Positions 40,423 to 49,627 of a DNA stretch of 64,000 bases are shown here, one piece after another. The stretch is taken from positions 124,001 to 188,000 of the forward strand of contig JAEWAQ010000076.1 in assembly GCA_023391635.1 (NCBI GenBank). The letters run 5' to 3'. A program made the position numbers and the translations under genes. The DNA is from Bacillota bacterium (GTDB lineage: Bacteria; Bacillota; Bacilli; Paenibacillales; Paenibacillaceae). Position 1 is the stretch's first letter; every line of letters begins with the position of its first letter. The notes below the pieces were generated by a model. It did no database searches. It was not told the DNA's origin and worked only from the letters and a program-made list of their open reading frames with translations.

Positions 40423-42486
40423 ATGTTGAACGAGAATCGGACGCATATTACCGCTGACGAGATAGACAGATGGGAAAGACACTATTTGGTAGGGCGAGAC
40501 AAGGAAATCGCCTTGTTCCGCGAGTGGATGATCGGCTCTCCGCCGAAGGAACGAATATTGAATGTATTCGGAACCGGCGGTGTCGGCAAGAGTTATTTGC
40601 TGGAGGAATTCCGCCGCAACTGTGAACAGGAGCGCATTCGTTTTCTGCTCTTGGACTGCTCAGTAAGCGGCCGAACGCCCGTCGATTTCTGCCTGCATCT
40701 GGTGCGGCTGCTGCATGCGTACGGCCCCTATGCGGAAGAGTCGTGCCGGGATCTTCGCGTTCTTCAGTCCCAGTGCCTGCAGCGACTGGAGCAAGCGGGA
40801 GCGAACGGGAGAATCGTACTCGCGTTGGATACGTTCGAGGAGATCGGAGAGACGGAGCGCTGGCTGCAAGACGAATTCCTGCCGCGCGTCGGTACGAACG
40901 TGCTGACGATCATCGCGGGCAGATTCCCGCTGCGGGACCATTGGATGTCGTCGCCTGCCTGGCGCAGGCTCATCCTGCGGATACCGTTGGCAGAGCTGGA
41001 CTATGAAGCCGTCAGGATGTACATGGCACGCTTCGGCCTGGAGCAGGAAGCAGCCGTTGGCGCAATCTGGCTCAGAACCCAAGGCCATCCTTTGACCTTA
41101 TCTCTGTATGCATCGACAGCGCTGACCCGGCACATGCGGGGAACCGCGAATACGCCGGAAGGCGAAATTTTTCCCTACGTGGTGAAAGCGTGGCTGAAGG
41201 AAGTGCCCGACCCGGCAGGCCGGGAATTGGTCGAAGCGGCAGCCGTCCTGCGGCATTTTAACCAGGAGCTGCTGAGTTACATTCTGGAGAGGCCGGTGAC
41301 CGCCGAACAATTCCTGAAGCTGACGGAATACTCCTTCGTGCGTCGGGCAGACCGCGGATGGATGCTGCACGATATGCTCCGGGATGCCATCGGGCACGAG
41401 CTCAGGCACCGCGCGCCGGATTATTACGACAAGTTATGGAAACGTTGCATTCTGCATTATTACCATCGCATGAAACAGCCTGAACGGAGGTTGATGACGG
41501 ACGGAGAGCGCGCGAACGGGGAAAGCGCGGATTGGGTGTATTATATCGGGGACCGCTTCATCCGGACGCTGTTCTACCAGAGCAGCGCTACATACCGGCT
41601 GGAGCCGCTGCATCGCTCGAATTGGGCCGAGGCGCAGCGGTATATCGACGATCGCCGCCGCTTCGCCCGGGACGTGAGGATCGAGGAGGCGGACCCGGAT
41701 TCGAGCGAACGCTACGAATATCTCATCGCAAAAGACAAAGGACTGATCAGCTACATGCACGCAAGCCTGCAGGAGTTGTACGACTTGGACTCAGGTGCGG
41801 TCAAGCTGATCCGCGATGCCAGGGACGCCGTGTGCGGATTGGCATGCATCATTCCGATCCATGAAGGGACGCTCGGATATTTACGTTCGAAGCCGCCGTC
41901 ATCCGCCTATTTCGCGAGTCTGTCCGAATCCAGGTTGAAGGAACTGAAGGCTCCGGGCATCGATCCTGCCGGCTATTTTATCGCTTTTATCGATGTGCAG
42001 GATTATGCGGATATTTCGATGCGACAGGCGGCCGGACTCGTCTTTTTCTCTTATATGCTGGCGGCCAGGCTGGTCGTGACGACTTCGCCGGACATCCCTT
42101 TTTTCCACGCGATCTTTCACAGCCTCGGTTTCGAGAAATCGAAGCATGCCGTTCATTACGACTACGGGGATCGGATGCCGACGCCGTATTTCGTGCTCGA
42201 TACGAGAGGAAACAAACGGTTCGATTACCTGGACCGGATGGTCGCGTCTTTCGGTTTGTCACAGGATAAGGAAGACCCGGAGGAACAGCTATATCCGTCG
42301 TTGTCCAAGCGGGAGAAGAGCGTCGTAGAACTGTTGGTGGCGGGCGCGACCAATTCGGAAATCGCCGAGAAGCTGTACCTGAGCGAAGCGACGATCAAGA
42401 AGCACGTATCGAATATCTTCCGGAAACTGCGCGTCAAGAACAGGGTGCAATTGATGAACCGATCCAAGCGGCAAGGCCGATCCTGA
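40423..42486 (+). CDS. LuxR-family regulator with N-terminal AAA-type ATPase
   Basis: A protein of 687 residues. N-terminal P-loop NTPase (about 20-290) with Walker A VFGTGGVGKSYL, Walker-B-like IVLALDTFEEI, and a winged-helix-like segment thereafter. The middle (about 360-600) has no tetratricopeptide pattern; RLEPLHRSNWAEAQRYI and a segment near HEGTLGYLR resemble an acetyltransferase-like or sensor domain. The C-terminal GerE HTH is LSKREKSVVELLVAGATNSE and LYLSEATIKKHVSNIFRKL. Start ATG 40423 or the next codon (TTG). It follows the AraC gene by 53 bases and may share its transcript. Signal is unknown. Confidence 0.88.
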   Translation: MLNENRTHITADEIDRWERHYLVGRDKEIALFREWMIGSPPKERILNVFGTGGVGKSYLLEEFRRNCEQERIRFLLLDCSVSGRTPVDFCLHLVRLLHAYGPYAEESCRDLRVLQSQCLQRLEQAGANGRIVLALDTFEEIGETERWLQDEFLPRVGTNVLTIIAGRFPLRDHWMSSPAWRRLILRIPLAELDYEAVRMYMARFGLEQEAAVGAIWLRTQGHPLTLSLYASTALTRHMRGTANTPEGEIFPYVVKAWLKEVPDPAGRELVEAAAVLRHFNQELLSYILERPVTAEQFLKLTEYSFVRRADRGWMLHDMLRDAIGHELRHRAPDYYDKLWKRCILHYYHRMKQPERRLMTDGERANGESADWVYYIGDRFIRTLFYQSSATYRLEPLHRSNWAEAQRYIDDRRRFARDVRIEEADPDSSERYEYLIAKDKGLISYMHASLQELYDLDSGAVKLIRDARDAVCGLACIIPIHEGTLGYLRSKPPSSAYFASLSESRLKELKAPGIDPAGYFIAFIDVQDYADISMRQAAGLVFFSYMLAARLVVTTSPDIPFFHAIFHSLGFEKSKHAVHYDYGDRMPTPYFVLDTRGNKRFDYLDRMVASFGLSQDKEDPEEQLYPSLSKREKSVVELLVAGATNSEIAEKLYLSEATIKKHVSNIFRKLRVKNRVQLMNRSKRQGRS

Positions 42487-42643
42487 ACGCCTCACGTAGC
42501 AAAGGGTTGCCCGTGGATGGATACGCCGATGCTACCGAATTGCCACTTTCGGATAATACCCGCCGCTCCCGCCTGATGGTATCTTGTTAGTACATGCGCG
42601 CATTGGAGGGCATGTCGGAAAATACGGCGGAAGGGTGAGGAAG

Positions 42644-43423
42644 TTGAAAAAGAAGCTGAAGTGGTGGAAGAAAAAATCGGTCATGATCGGGCTATTCGTC
42701 GTCGCGCTGCTATCGAGTTCGTTCGGTTCGGCTTATGCGGCGGCCAATCTGGAGCCGATCAAGGCGTTCTTCAACAAAGGCTTGTCGTTTGAACTGTACG
42801 GGGAGCTGTGGCAGCCCAAAGACGCGGCGGGCAAGCCGATGCCTGCGATTCACTATAACGGCAGCAACTATTTGCCGATCCGCGCGGTGGCCGAAGCGCT
42901 CAAAGTTCCGATCGATTACGATCCCGCCAGCCAGAAAATCTATATCGGCGGCAAGCCCGGAGAGAAGACGCCGATCTTCGCCATGCCGATGGAAATCGAC
43001 AACATCTACGTCATCCCGACGAAGGATCCGGCGGAGACGCTAGTGAAGGATAAGCAGTTCAAGCAAGTATTGAAGGTCGACCAATACGGCGACATCGTCT
43101 TCACGCTGGATCGCAAGTTCAAGCGGCTCGTGCTGGATGCCGCCGTTATCGATCCAGGAGAGCATGAGGTTGAATTCTCGATCTACAACGCGGGGGAAGC
43201 TGCCGGCAATATGGCCGATACCGTGCTGGAAATGCATAAAGTAGCGCCCGAAGATCCGGTGACGACGATGATGTTCGACGTGGAAGGCTTGGATAAAGTC
43301 AGGCTGCACGTGCAAAGCCATAATTTGAATCCGTTTATCTATGCGAGAATCGTGGACACATCCTTCTTCGATAACGGCGACCCGGCGGGTCAAGGCGACG
43401 CGGGAAGCGGCACGAGCCGTTGA
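42644..43423 (+). CDS. secreted stalk-domain (copper amine oxidase N-like) protein
   Basis: A protein of 259 residues. Very basic N-terminus (KKKLKWWKKK), hydrophobic core and a cleavable signal ending near AYAAAN. Residues ~60-105 form a copper-amine-oxidase-N-like stalk domain: IHYNGSNYLPIRAVAEAL and DPASQKIYIGG. The rest is a beta-rich domain with VLKVDQYGDIVFTLDRKFKR, similar to NPCBM-like carbohydrate-binding domains. TTG 42644 is preferred, with GGCGGAAGG well placed; GTG 42635 is possible. It overlaps the next gene by four bases, so both are translated together. Confidence 0.78.
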   Translation: MKKKLKWWKKKSVMIGLFVVALLSSSFGSAYAAANLEPIKAFFNKGLSFELYGELWQPKDAAGKPMPAIHYNGSNYLPIRAVAEALKVPIDYDPASQKIYIGGKPGEKTPIFAMPMEIDNIYVIPTKDPAETLVKDKQFKQVLKVDQYGDIVFTLDRKFKRLVLDAAVIDPGEHEVEFSIYNAGEAAGNMADTVLEMHKVAPEDPVTTMMFDVEGLDKVRLHVQSHNLNPFIYARIVDTSFFDNGDPAGQGDAGSGTSR

Positions 43424-45450
43424 AGAAGCTTGGCGGTAACGAATGGAAACGAGCAGGCGCCGATCTGTGGCGACGCGGGTTGCTGCTTGCAGCCGCCGCG
43501 AGCTTCGCGCTCGGAATCGGCGCCGCGCCTGCGGCGGCGCTTGAACCGGATTGGGTTCGAATCATCGACTTCAAAATTCCCGTCTACTTGATCGGCAACC
43601 CGAAGGCGATCGTGCGTTGGGAACGCGATATGGCACTGTCCTTTCATGCGCAACCGGCAATCGGACCGGACGGTACGATCTATATTAGTTCGTACAATTC
43701 GTTGCGCGCAGTCCATGCCGACGGACCGACGCGATGGGAAGTTCAATTGAAAGGCCAGGTGTACGGTCCGCCGGCAATCGGCTATGACGGCACAGTCTAC
43801 GTTACCTCGGACGACAATAAGCTGTACGCCATTCAAGCGGACGGCAGCAAGAAGTGGGAAGCCGCCATCGGCGGGTCCGGCGCGTTGAATCTGTTCCAGC
43901 GGCTGCAGAGTTCGCCGGTCGTAGGTCCGGATGGCACGATCTATGCGGCAAGCACGGACGAAGCGAAGCTATTCGCCTTCAAGCCGAATGGTACGCGCAA
44001 ATGGGTCGTCGAAACCGGAGGGGCCGTGACGACGCCAGCGGTCGGCCCCGACGGGACCGTCTATGCGGGAGCATTGGACAGCAAGCTGTATGCGGTGAAT
44101 CCGGGCGGGTCCATAAAGTGGACGTATACTGCGGCCAGGACAATCGTGCAGCAGCCGACGATCGGCCCCGACGGCACCATATACGTAGGCGCGTATAAAT
44201 CTTATGTCGGGTCGATCTTGAATGCGGTACGGCCGGACGGCACTCTCCTGTGGAGCCAGGATCATGGCAGCTTCACCGGGGTGGCGATCGGTCCTGACGG
44301 CACGCTGTATGCCGGAGGCGATCCCGACCTCGTGATGATGAATCCGGATGGGACGCTGAAGCTGAAAGTAGATCTGAAAGGCCACATGCGCAAAATACCG
44401 GTGATCGGCTCTGACGGCACGATCTATGTAACGACCGATTCCGGGAAGTTATACGCGGTACAACCCGACGGAAGCATCAAATGGGAATACAACTCTCCGG
44501 GCGTGCTGGTATCGATACCGGCAAACGGCAGCGACGGCACCGTATACGCGCAATCCTATTCGACGCTCGCGGCGCTCGGCACCGTTGCCGTCAGCAGCGT
44601 CAAGCTGAACAGCAATACGCTTTCGTTGCTTGTTGGAGGTACGCAGACGCTGACGGCGACGGTCGTTCCCGACGATGCCGTCAACAAGCGGATCAAATGG
44701 GGGAGCAGCAATCCGGCGGTTGCGGATGTGGATGAGACGGGGAAAGTTAGCGGGGTTGCAGTCGGTACGTCCCGCATCGTCGCGATGACGGAAGACGGCG
44801 GATTTACCGCGATGTGCGAGGTGACCGTGTCGGCGGCCCCGGCTTCCGAGCCACCTGCGCAACAGCCCGAGCCCGAGGAGGAACAGCCTGATAAAGAACC
44901 GGTATTCCTTGATGTTGCCGGGCACCCTTACCGGGAAGAGATTGGAAAGGCCGCTGCGCTCGGATTCATCCGGGGCTACCCGGACGGCACGTTCCGTCCG
45001 GATGCGGGCGTCACTCGGGCCGAGTTCGCCGTCATGCTCATTAGCGGGATGAAGATCGATCCGGATCTGGAGGGGGAACAGATTGCGCTTGCTTTCCGAG
45101 ATAGGGGCGAGATCGGCTCCTGGTCGGCGCAGTCGGTGGCGCATGCCGTGAAGCTCAAAGTCATTAGCGGTTATGAGGACGGCACGTTCCGCCCGAATGC
45201 GGGCATCACCCACGCCGAGATGATCTCCATGGTCGTCCGCGCCTCCGGATTGCCGGCGGGAGAGACGAAGCCAACAGGCTTCGCCGACGATGCGGACATT
45301 CCGGGATGGGCGCGCGGCGCCGTGTCGAAGGCAGAGGAGATGGGGATCGTCATCGCGCGGGACGCGGCGGAGCGATTCCACCCGCAGGCGCCGTCCACTC
45401 GGGCGGAAGCATCGGCGGCTATCGTCCGCATGCTTGAGGCGCTTCCGTAA
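43420..45450 (+). CDS. PQQ-like beta-propeller surface protein with Big_2 and three SLH domains
   Basis: A protein of 676 residues. A signal peptide (LLLAAAASFALGIGAAPAAA) leads to a beta-propeller of at least eight IGPDGT-IY/VG-DGT-VY repeats (about 75-385), like PQQ-binding-like or outer-surface propellers. A Big_2 Ig-like domain (about 388-470) has SSVKLNSNTLSLLVGGTQTL. Three S-layer homology repeats follow, each with a GYPDGTFRP/GYEDGTFRP-like core; the third is diverged (AERFHPQAPSTRAE). So it is anchored to the secondary cell-wall polymer. TTG start overlaps the upstream stop (TTGA). Ligand is unknown. Confidence 0.87.
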   Translation: MKKLGGNEWKRAGADLWRRGLLLAAAASFALGIGAAPAAALEPDWVRIIDFKIPVYLIGNPKAIVRWERDMALSFHAQPAIGPDGTIYISSYNSLRAVHADGPTRWEVQLKGQVYGPPAIGYDGTVYVTSDDNKLYAIQADGSKKWEAAIGGSGALNLFQRLQSSPVVGPDGTIYAASTDEAKLFAFKPNGTRKWVVETGGAVTTPAVGPDGTVYAGALDSKLYAVNPGGSIKWTYTAARTIVQQPTIGPDGTIYVGAYKSYVGSILNAVRPDGTLLWSQDHGSFTGVAIGPDGTLYAGGDPDLVMMNPDGTLKLKVDLKGHMRKIPVIGSDGTIYVTTDSGKLYAVQPDGSIKWEYNSPGVLVSIPANGSDGTVYAQSYSTLAALGTVAVSSVKLNSNTLSLLVGGTQTLTATVVPDDAVNKRIKWGSSNPAVADVDETGKVSGVAVGTSRIVAMTEDGGFTAMCEVTVSAAPASEPPAQQPEPEEEQPDKEPVFLDVAGHPYREEIGKAAALGFIRGYPDGTFRPDAGVTRAEFAVMLISGMKIDPDLEGEQIALAFRDRGEIGSWSAQSVAHAVKLKVISGYEDGTFRPNAGITHAEMISMVVRASGLPAGETKPTGFADDADIPGWARGAVSKAEEMGIVIARDAAERFHPQAPSTRAEASAAIVRMLEALP

Positions 45451-45452
45451 TG

Positions 45453-45989
45453 CTATGGATGATTCGGCGTATCCTTGTAAATTTCCCGCATCACGTGTCC
45501 GAGCTCGGGCAGGATCAGCCGTGTCATCGCCAGCCGCACCGCGCCGGTGGAGCCGGGCATCGCGAATACGGCAGTACGCCCGATCGTGCCGGCCACGGCG
45601 CGTGACAGCATGGCGGCTGCCCCGATATCCTCGGTGAAGCTCAGGTAGCGGAACAATTCGCCGAAGCCGGGCATCTCCTTGTGCAGCAGGCTCCGCACGG
45701 CTTCGATCGTGACATCGCGCGCCGCGATGCCGGTGCCGCCGTTCAACAGCACGGCTTCGACCGTGGGATCGTCCGCCGCTTCGCGCAGCGAGGCGGCGAT
45801 GGCCTCATCGTCGTCTGGCACGATTAGATGACCCGCGATGGCATGTCCTTGATCCGTGAGCAACTGCCGGATCAACTGCCCGCTCTTGTCTGTATCTGCC
45901 GTTCTCGTGTCGGATACGGTGATGATCCGGCACGTGACGCAGGCAGGCGCTTCGCGCTTATGCTGTTCGGTCGAACTGGAAATCGGCAT
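45453..45989 (-). CDS. moaB: molybdenum cofactor biosynthesis protein MoaB/MogA family
   Basis: A protein of 178 residues. CRIITVSDTRTADTDKSGQL, HLIVPDDDEAI and LNGGTGIAARDVTIEAV are the family's MPT-binding motifs; FAMPGSTGAVRLAM is the second conserved loop. It would adenylate molybdopterin before metal insertion. The ATG at 45989 lies 2 bases after the stop of the DUF5367 gene on the same strand, with GAAGGAG upstream. A longer open frame continues into that gene's region but is not supported. No other Moco genes are visible here. Confidence 0.9.
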   Translation of the reverse strand: MPISSSTEQHKREAPACVTCRIITVSDTRTADTDKSGQLIRQLLTDQGHAIAGHLIVPDDDEAIAASLREAADDPTVEAVLLNGGTGIAARDVTIEAVRSLLHKEMPGFGELFRYLSFTEDIGAAAMLSRAVAGTIGRTAVFAMPGSTGAVRLAMTRLILPELGHVMREIYKDTPNHP

Positions 45990-45991
45990 GG

Positions 45992-46522
45992 CTAGGGCAG
46001 CTCCTTCTCCGGCGATAGCGTATCGGATTGCTCGTGCGCATCCGGCTGCATGGCGGCGTCCGCCTCGGGCGCCGCTTCTTGAAGTTGCTTGCCGATGACC
46101 GGTTCGCGGTTCGGCGCCGCTTCCCGATCCTTGACAAAGCGATCGATCGCGGCGGGGATGAGCAGCATCAGTGCATAGCCGAGCGTCATCCAGATCGCGA
46201 ACGTGTGATGCTGACCTTCGGAGAAGGCAGGGAATACGGCATCGCGCCGCCACAAGGTGACAGAGTCGAGCAGCAGCCCGATCGCCGCGGCCGTGTAGCC
46301 GAATCGGGTCGCCGATCCGCGTTCGGGAAACCACTTGAGCCGCACGGCCAGCGCCAGCCCGATAATGACGAGCAAGGTGAGCAGAATCAGCAAGAACAGC
46401 GAAGATCCGAAATGCGCATCTCCCGGTTCCACCAGCACCCAGTCTCCCAATAGCCGAAAGAACAGCGTGGCGGCACCCCATACTGCGATGCCGAGCCCGA
46501 TCATCATAAACCATTTGCGCAT
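45992..46522 (-). CDS. DUF5367-like membrane protein
   Basis: A protein of 176 residues with four membrane segments (about 5-25, 36-58, 72-90, 100-125) and a hydrophilic C-terminal tail. RLLGDWVLVEPGDAHFGSSL and WFPERGSATRFGYTAAAIGL match the DUF5367 pattern; function is unknown. ATG 46522 (MRKWFMM...) is chosen since AAAGGGAGG then lies 9 bases upstream; the ATG at 46531 would overlap that site. It is coupled to moaB. Confidence 0.75.
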   Translation of the reverse strand: MRKWFMMIGLGIAVWGAATLFFRLLGDWVLVEPGDAHFGSSLFLLILLTLLVIIGLALAVRLKWFPERGSATRFGYTAAAIGLLLDSVTLWRRDAVFPAFSEGQHHTFAIWMTLGYALMLLIPAAIDRFVKDREAAPNREPVIGKQLQEAAPEADAAMQPDAHEQSDTLSPEKELP

Positions 46523-46623
46523 CCGGTTCATCCTCCCTTTGGCCAATTACGAGCAGCCTTGCATCATGAATGCCCGAGCACATGTGACAAGCCAAGCGAG
46601 CGCCGGGACGCGCATTCGCTTGT

Positions 46624-47598
46624 TTACGGCACGCGGCTCCTGAGCACGGTCATCGTTCCATCCAGCGTATACGCGCCAAGCGTCGCCGGCAGCAGAAAGC
46701 AGTCTCCCGCCTTGGCGTGAACGGATCCTTCCGGATAGCCGATCGTGCCTTCGCCTTCGCACACGATAATGATAGAGAAACTTTCCGGCGTCGCCCGCAG
46801 CCGCCATTCGTCCCGTACGATGCCCTTCTCGGTTACGAAATAAGGAGAGATGGCCAGCGTCAACCACTCGCCGGGCTGCAAGCCGTCCGTCTTCATGCGG
46901 GTGGCGCCGCCGCCGGCGAAGTCGGTCACGTTCAGAGAGTCCTCGACGTGCAGTTCGCGCGGCTTGCCGTCCAGCCCCGGACGGTCGTAATCATATAGTC
47001 GGTAGGTCGTATCTGAGTTCTGCTGGATTTCCGCGACGAGCACACCCGCGCACAGCGCATGGACCGTGCCTGACGGAATGTAGAACGCGTCCCCCGCCTG
47101 CACCGGCACAACCTGCAGCGTGTCCATGATCCGGCCTTCCTCGATCGCGCGTGCCATCGATTCGCGGGTGACGCCGGGCTGCAGGCCGTAGATGATCTTG
47201 GCGTCGGGTCTTGCGCTCATCACATACCACATTTCCGTCTTGCCCGACTCGCCCGGCGGCAGTCTATTGTAATGATCGTTCGGATGCACTTGCACGGACA
47301 GATCGTCATTGCAATCGAGCAGCTTGATCAGCAGAGGGAATCGGCCGTTCGACGAGTGCCGGCCTTGCGAGCCGAACCAGTCGTCGCCGAACTTCTCGCG
47401 TACGGCGTCCAGGCCAAGTCCGGCGAGCGGGCCGTTCGTCACGTGGGACACCCCGTTCGGATGATCCGCGATCATCCAGCCTTCGCCGATGGCGCCGGCA
47501 GGCACTTCGAATCCGAACCGCTCCAGCGCCCGGCCGCCCCACACCCGTTCTTTGAATGCCGGCTGAAAATGCAGCGGATAAGGTTTCACTTCGCTCAT
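46624..47598 (-). CDS. manA: mannose-6-phosphate isomerase, class I
   Basis: A protein of 324 residues, as in Bacillus ManA/YvyI. Zinc ligands and catalytic area: LSVQVHPNDHYN, GKTEMWYVM and the His of SGTVHALCAG; then EIQQNSDTTYRLYDYDR, the family motif with the catalytic Arg. A C-terminal cupin follows. It interconverts mannose-6-P and fructose-6-P. Its start overlaps the VOC gene stop by four bases; GGAGG lies about 12 bases upstream. Confidence 0.94.
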   Translation of the reverse strand: MSEVKPYPLHFQPAFKERVWGGRALERFGFEVPAGAIGEGWMIADHPNGVSHVTNGPLAGLGLDAVREKFGDDWFGSQGRHSSNGRFPLLIKLLDCNDDLSVQVHPNDHYNRLPPGESGKTEMWYVMSARPDAKIIYGLQPGVTRESMARAIEEGRIMDTLQVVPVQAGDAFYIPSGTVHALCAGVLVAEIQQNSDTTYRLYDYDRPGLDGKPRELHVEDSLNVTDFAGGGATRMKTDGLQPGEWLTLAISPYFVTEKGIVRDEWRLRATPESFSIIIVCEGEGTIGYPEGSVHAKAGDCFLLPATLGAYTLDGTMTVLRSRVP

Positions 47599-48002
47599 AC
47601 CCGATTCGCGCCTCCTCTCGTCGATTGGAACAGCTCGATCGCTTCGCCGTCCGGCCCCTGGAAGAAGAAGTACCGGCTTCCGTTCGGCAGGGTCGTCAAG
47701 GACGCGTCCAGACCGTCAACGCCCAGCGACTGAATGCGCGCATATTCGGCATCGATGTCGTCAACGGTGAACGCCAGATGGTGCACGCGTCCTTCCCGGG
47801 CGAGAGTGCCGGTATACCCTTCGATCAGTTCCACCTCGGTCTCCGGGTAATCGGGGAACGAGAGGAAGGCTAACCGGATTACGCCATTTGTATGGACGAT
47901 CGTTTCCAGGTGTCGCAACCCCAGCGCAGTTTCGTAAAAAGGAATCGACTTCTCGAGCGAACTGACCATCACGCCGACGTGCTCCATTTTGCGAACAGCC
48001 AT
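47595..48002 (-). CDS. VOC family (glyoxalase-like) protein
   Basis: A protein of 135 residues made of two beta-alpha-beta-beta-beta modules. Metal-ligand positions: His in KMEHVGVMVSS, Glu in EVELIEGYTG, His in RVHHLAFTVDD and Glu in GEAIELFQS, the pattern of methylmalonyl-CoA epimerase and related isomerases or lyases. It overlaps manA by 4 bases. CAGGAGGCTGATAAAA precedes the ATG. The substrate is not determined. Confidence 0.85.
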   Translation of the reverse strand: MAVRKMEHVGVMVSSLEKSIPFYETALGLRHLETIVHTNGVIRLAFLSFPDYPETEVELIEGYTGTLAREGRVHHLAFTVDDIDAEYARIQSLGVDGLDASLTTLPNGSRYFFFQGPDGEAIELFQSTRGGANRV

Positions 48003-48022
48003 TTTTATCAGCCTCCTGTAAT

Positions 48023-48086
48023 AGGGAGTTTGCGGAGCAAACTCTCACTGCTTTAGGGAGTTTGCTCCGCAAACTCTCACCGCTTT
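48023..48086. repeat. tandem 32-bp palindromes with flipped loop
   Basis: Two 32-bp units (48023-48054, 48055-48086) are each built on the hairpin GAGTTTGC-NNN-GCAAACTC; the loop is GGA in the first and TCC in the second, exact complements. The flanks (AGGG, TCACTGCTTT/TCACCGCTTT) are in direct orientation. The second unit contains the end of the methyltransferase gene (stop at 48079-48077). Both are within the minus-strand transcript between ytqB-like and VOC genes. Confidence 0.85.
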
Positions 48087-48661
48087 TTCTCCAATGCTAC
48101 AAGGTATGGAGCGTGCGGCTTCTGCGCGAAGCGGTACAGCATCGTCTGGGCAGCCGTCGCGGGAACCCCGGCCATCCAGGCGGCGACCGCGTTCGCCTCA
48201 TCATCTCCGCCCGCATGGCCGGGATACAGCACCGCCGTCAGCACGCCTCCGGGCGCGAGCAGGGCAAGTCCTGCCTCCAATGCAGCCAGCGTCGTCTCCG
48301 GCACGGTAATCACGCCGGCTTCGGCGCCAGGCAGGTACCCTAGATTGAACATGACCGCGCTGAGCCGTCCATGCGCAACCGCAGGCACGAATTCCACCAT
48401 ACGCTCATGTCCGGCGAGGAACAGCTCAACTTGCGCCAGCGCCTCGCTGCGCTCCACCGCTTCCGCCATCCGCGCCCGCGTGCGGACGACCGCCGCTTCC
48501 TGCACGTCGAAGGCGTAGACGCAGCCGCCCGGCCCCGCCGTACGCGCTAGGAACAGCGTATCCACACCGCCTCCTGCCGTCGCGTCGACAGCGAGCCCGC
48601 CTGGCGCAAGCCGCTCGGCGACTAGTCGCTGAGCCATCGTCAGGACGGATACGAATCCCAT
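48077..48661 (-). CDS. mnmM: class I SAM methyltransferase YtqB/MnmM (tRNA wobble mnm5s2U methylation)
   Basis: A protein of 194 residues. Rossmann SAM motif VDATAGGGVDTLFLA (DxTxGxGxD), acidic loop YAFDVQEAAV, motif IV FNLGYLPG, all as in the YtqB family, reported to methylate nm5s2U34 of tRNA in Bacillus and Staphylococcus. It overlaps nothing but begins 3 bases after ytqA stops, as in the Bacillus ytqAB pair, supporting the assignment. Its last codons lie inside the palindromic repeat. Confidence 0.88.
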   Translation of the reverse strand: MGFVSVLTMAQRLVAERLAPGGLAVDATAGGGVDTLFLARTAGPGGCVYAFDVQEAAVVRTRARMAEAVERSEALAQVELFLAGHERMVEFVPAVAHGRLSAVMFNLGYLPGAEAGVITVPETTLAALEAGLALLAPGGVLTAVLYPGHAGGDDEANAVAAWMAGVPATAAQTMLYRFAQKPHAPYLVALEKKR

Positions 48662-48664
48662 CCG

Positions 48665-49627
48665 TTACCGTCCTCCCCAGCGCTTGCCCTGCCAGCTGTC
48701 GCGGCGTGCGAGCTCGGCGTCGATCGCATTGAGCACTTCCCACTTGCGCAAGCTCCACATCGGGCCGATCAAGAGGTCGCGCGGCGCGTCCCCGGTGAGC
48801 CGGTGAACGGTCATGTCCGGCGGCAGCATCTCCAGCGTGTCGGCGACGAGCTCGACGTATTCATCCTGCTCCAGGAACCGCAACAGCCCTTCTCGCCACT
48901 GGCGCACCATCGGCGTCTTGCGCATCAGGTGCAGCAGATGAACCTTGATGCCCTGCACGTCCATTGCGGCGGTCTGTCTGCCGGTCTCCAGCATCATCCC
49001 GCGATCCTCGCCCGGCAGCCCGTAGATGATATGCGCGCATACGCGGATGCCTCTTGCGCGGAGCCGGTCGACTGCGTCGCGGAAGCAGTCGGTGTCGTGC
49101 GCGCGGTTGATCAGCCGCGACGTCGATTCGTGCACCGTCTGCAAGCCCATCTCCAGCCACAAATACGTCCGCTCGTTCAGCTCTGCGAGATAATCGACGA
49201 CATCGTCCGGCAAACAATCCGGGCGCGTTGCGATCGAGAGGCCGACGACGCCGGGCTGGCGCAGAATGACCTCGTAATATTCCTTCAACGTTTCCAAGGG
49301 CGCGTAAGTGTTCGTATAGGCCTGGAAATAGCCGATGTAGCGCGCTTGGGGCCACTTCAAATGCTGGCGGTCCCGCACGCTGTTGAACTGGGTGACCAGA
49401 TCGTCGCGCCGGCTGCCCGCGAAGTCGCCCGACCCGCGCGCGCTGCAGAACGTGCAGCCGCCCGCCGCGATCGTGCCGTCGCGATTCGGGCAGGTGAATC
49501 CGGCATCGAGCATCACCTTGAACACTTTGGCGCCGAACACTTCCCGCATTTCGTGGTTCCACGTATGGAACCGCTTGTCCCCCCATTGCAGCGGACGCTG
49601 CGGCGCCGCTTCCGGACTGGCGTGCAT
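48665..49627 (-). CDS. ytqA: TIGR01212 family radical SAM protein YtqA
   Basis: A protein of 320 residues. The cluster-binding motif is spaced as usual for this family: C in GFTCPNRDGT and then GGCTFCS. GYFQAYTNTYAPLETL, LWLEMGLQTVHESTS and AHIIYGLPGED are family signatures. It is related to Elp3-like radical SAM enzymes; its partner YtqB methylates tRNA, so a role in wobble-uridine modification is plausible but not proven. AAAGGGCGG precedes the ATG. Confidence 0.9.
   Translation of the reverse strand: MHASPEAAPQRPLQWGDKRFHTWNHEMREVFGAKVFKVMLDAGFTCPNRDGTIAAGGCTFCSARGSGDFAGSRRDDLVTQFNSVRDRQHLKWPQARYIGYFQAYTNTYAPLETLKEYYEVILRQPGVVGLSIATRPDCLPDDVVDYLAELNERTYLWLEMGLQTVHESTSRLINRAHDTDCFRDAVDRLRARGIRVCAHIIYGLPGEDRGMMLETGRQTAAMDVQGIKVHLLHLMRKTPMVRQWREGLLRFLEQDEYVELVADTLEMLPPDMTVHRLTGDAPRDLLIGPMWSLRKWEVLNAIDAELARRDSWQGKRWGGR

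Noticed and set aside
45990..46595. Fusion of MoaB with an upstream N-terminal part in one long minus-strand frame
   Set aside because: The upstream part overlaps the DUF5367 membrane-protein gene in another frame, and MoaB has its own ATG and ribosome site at 45989.
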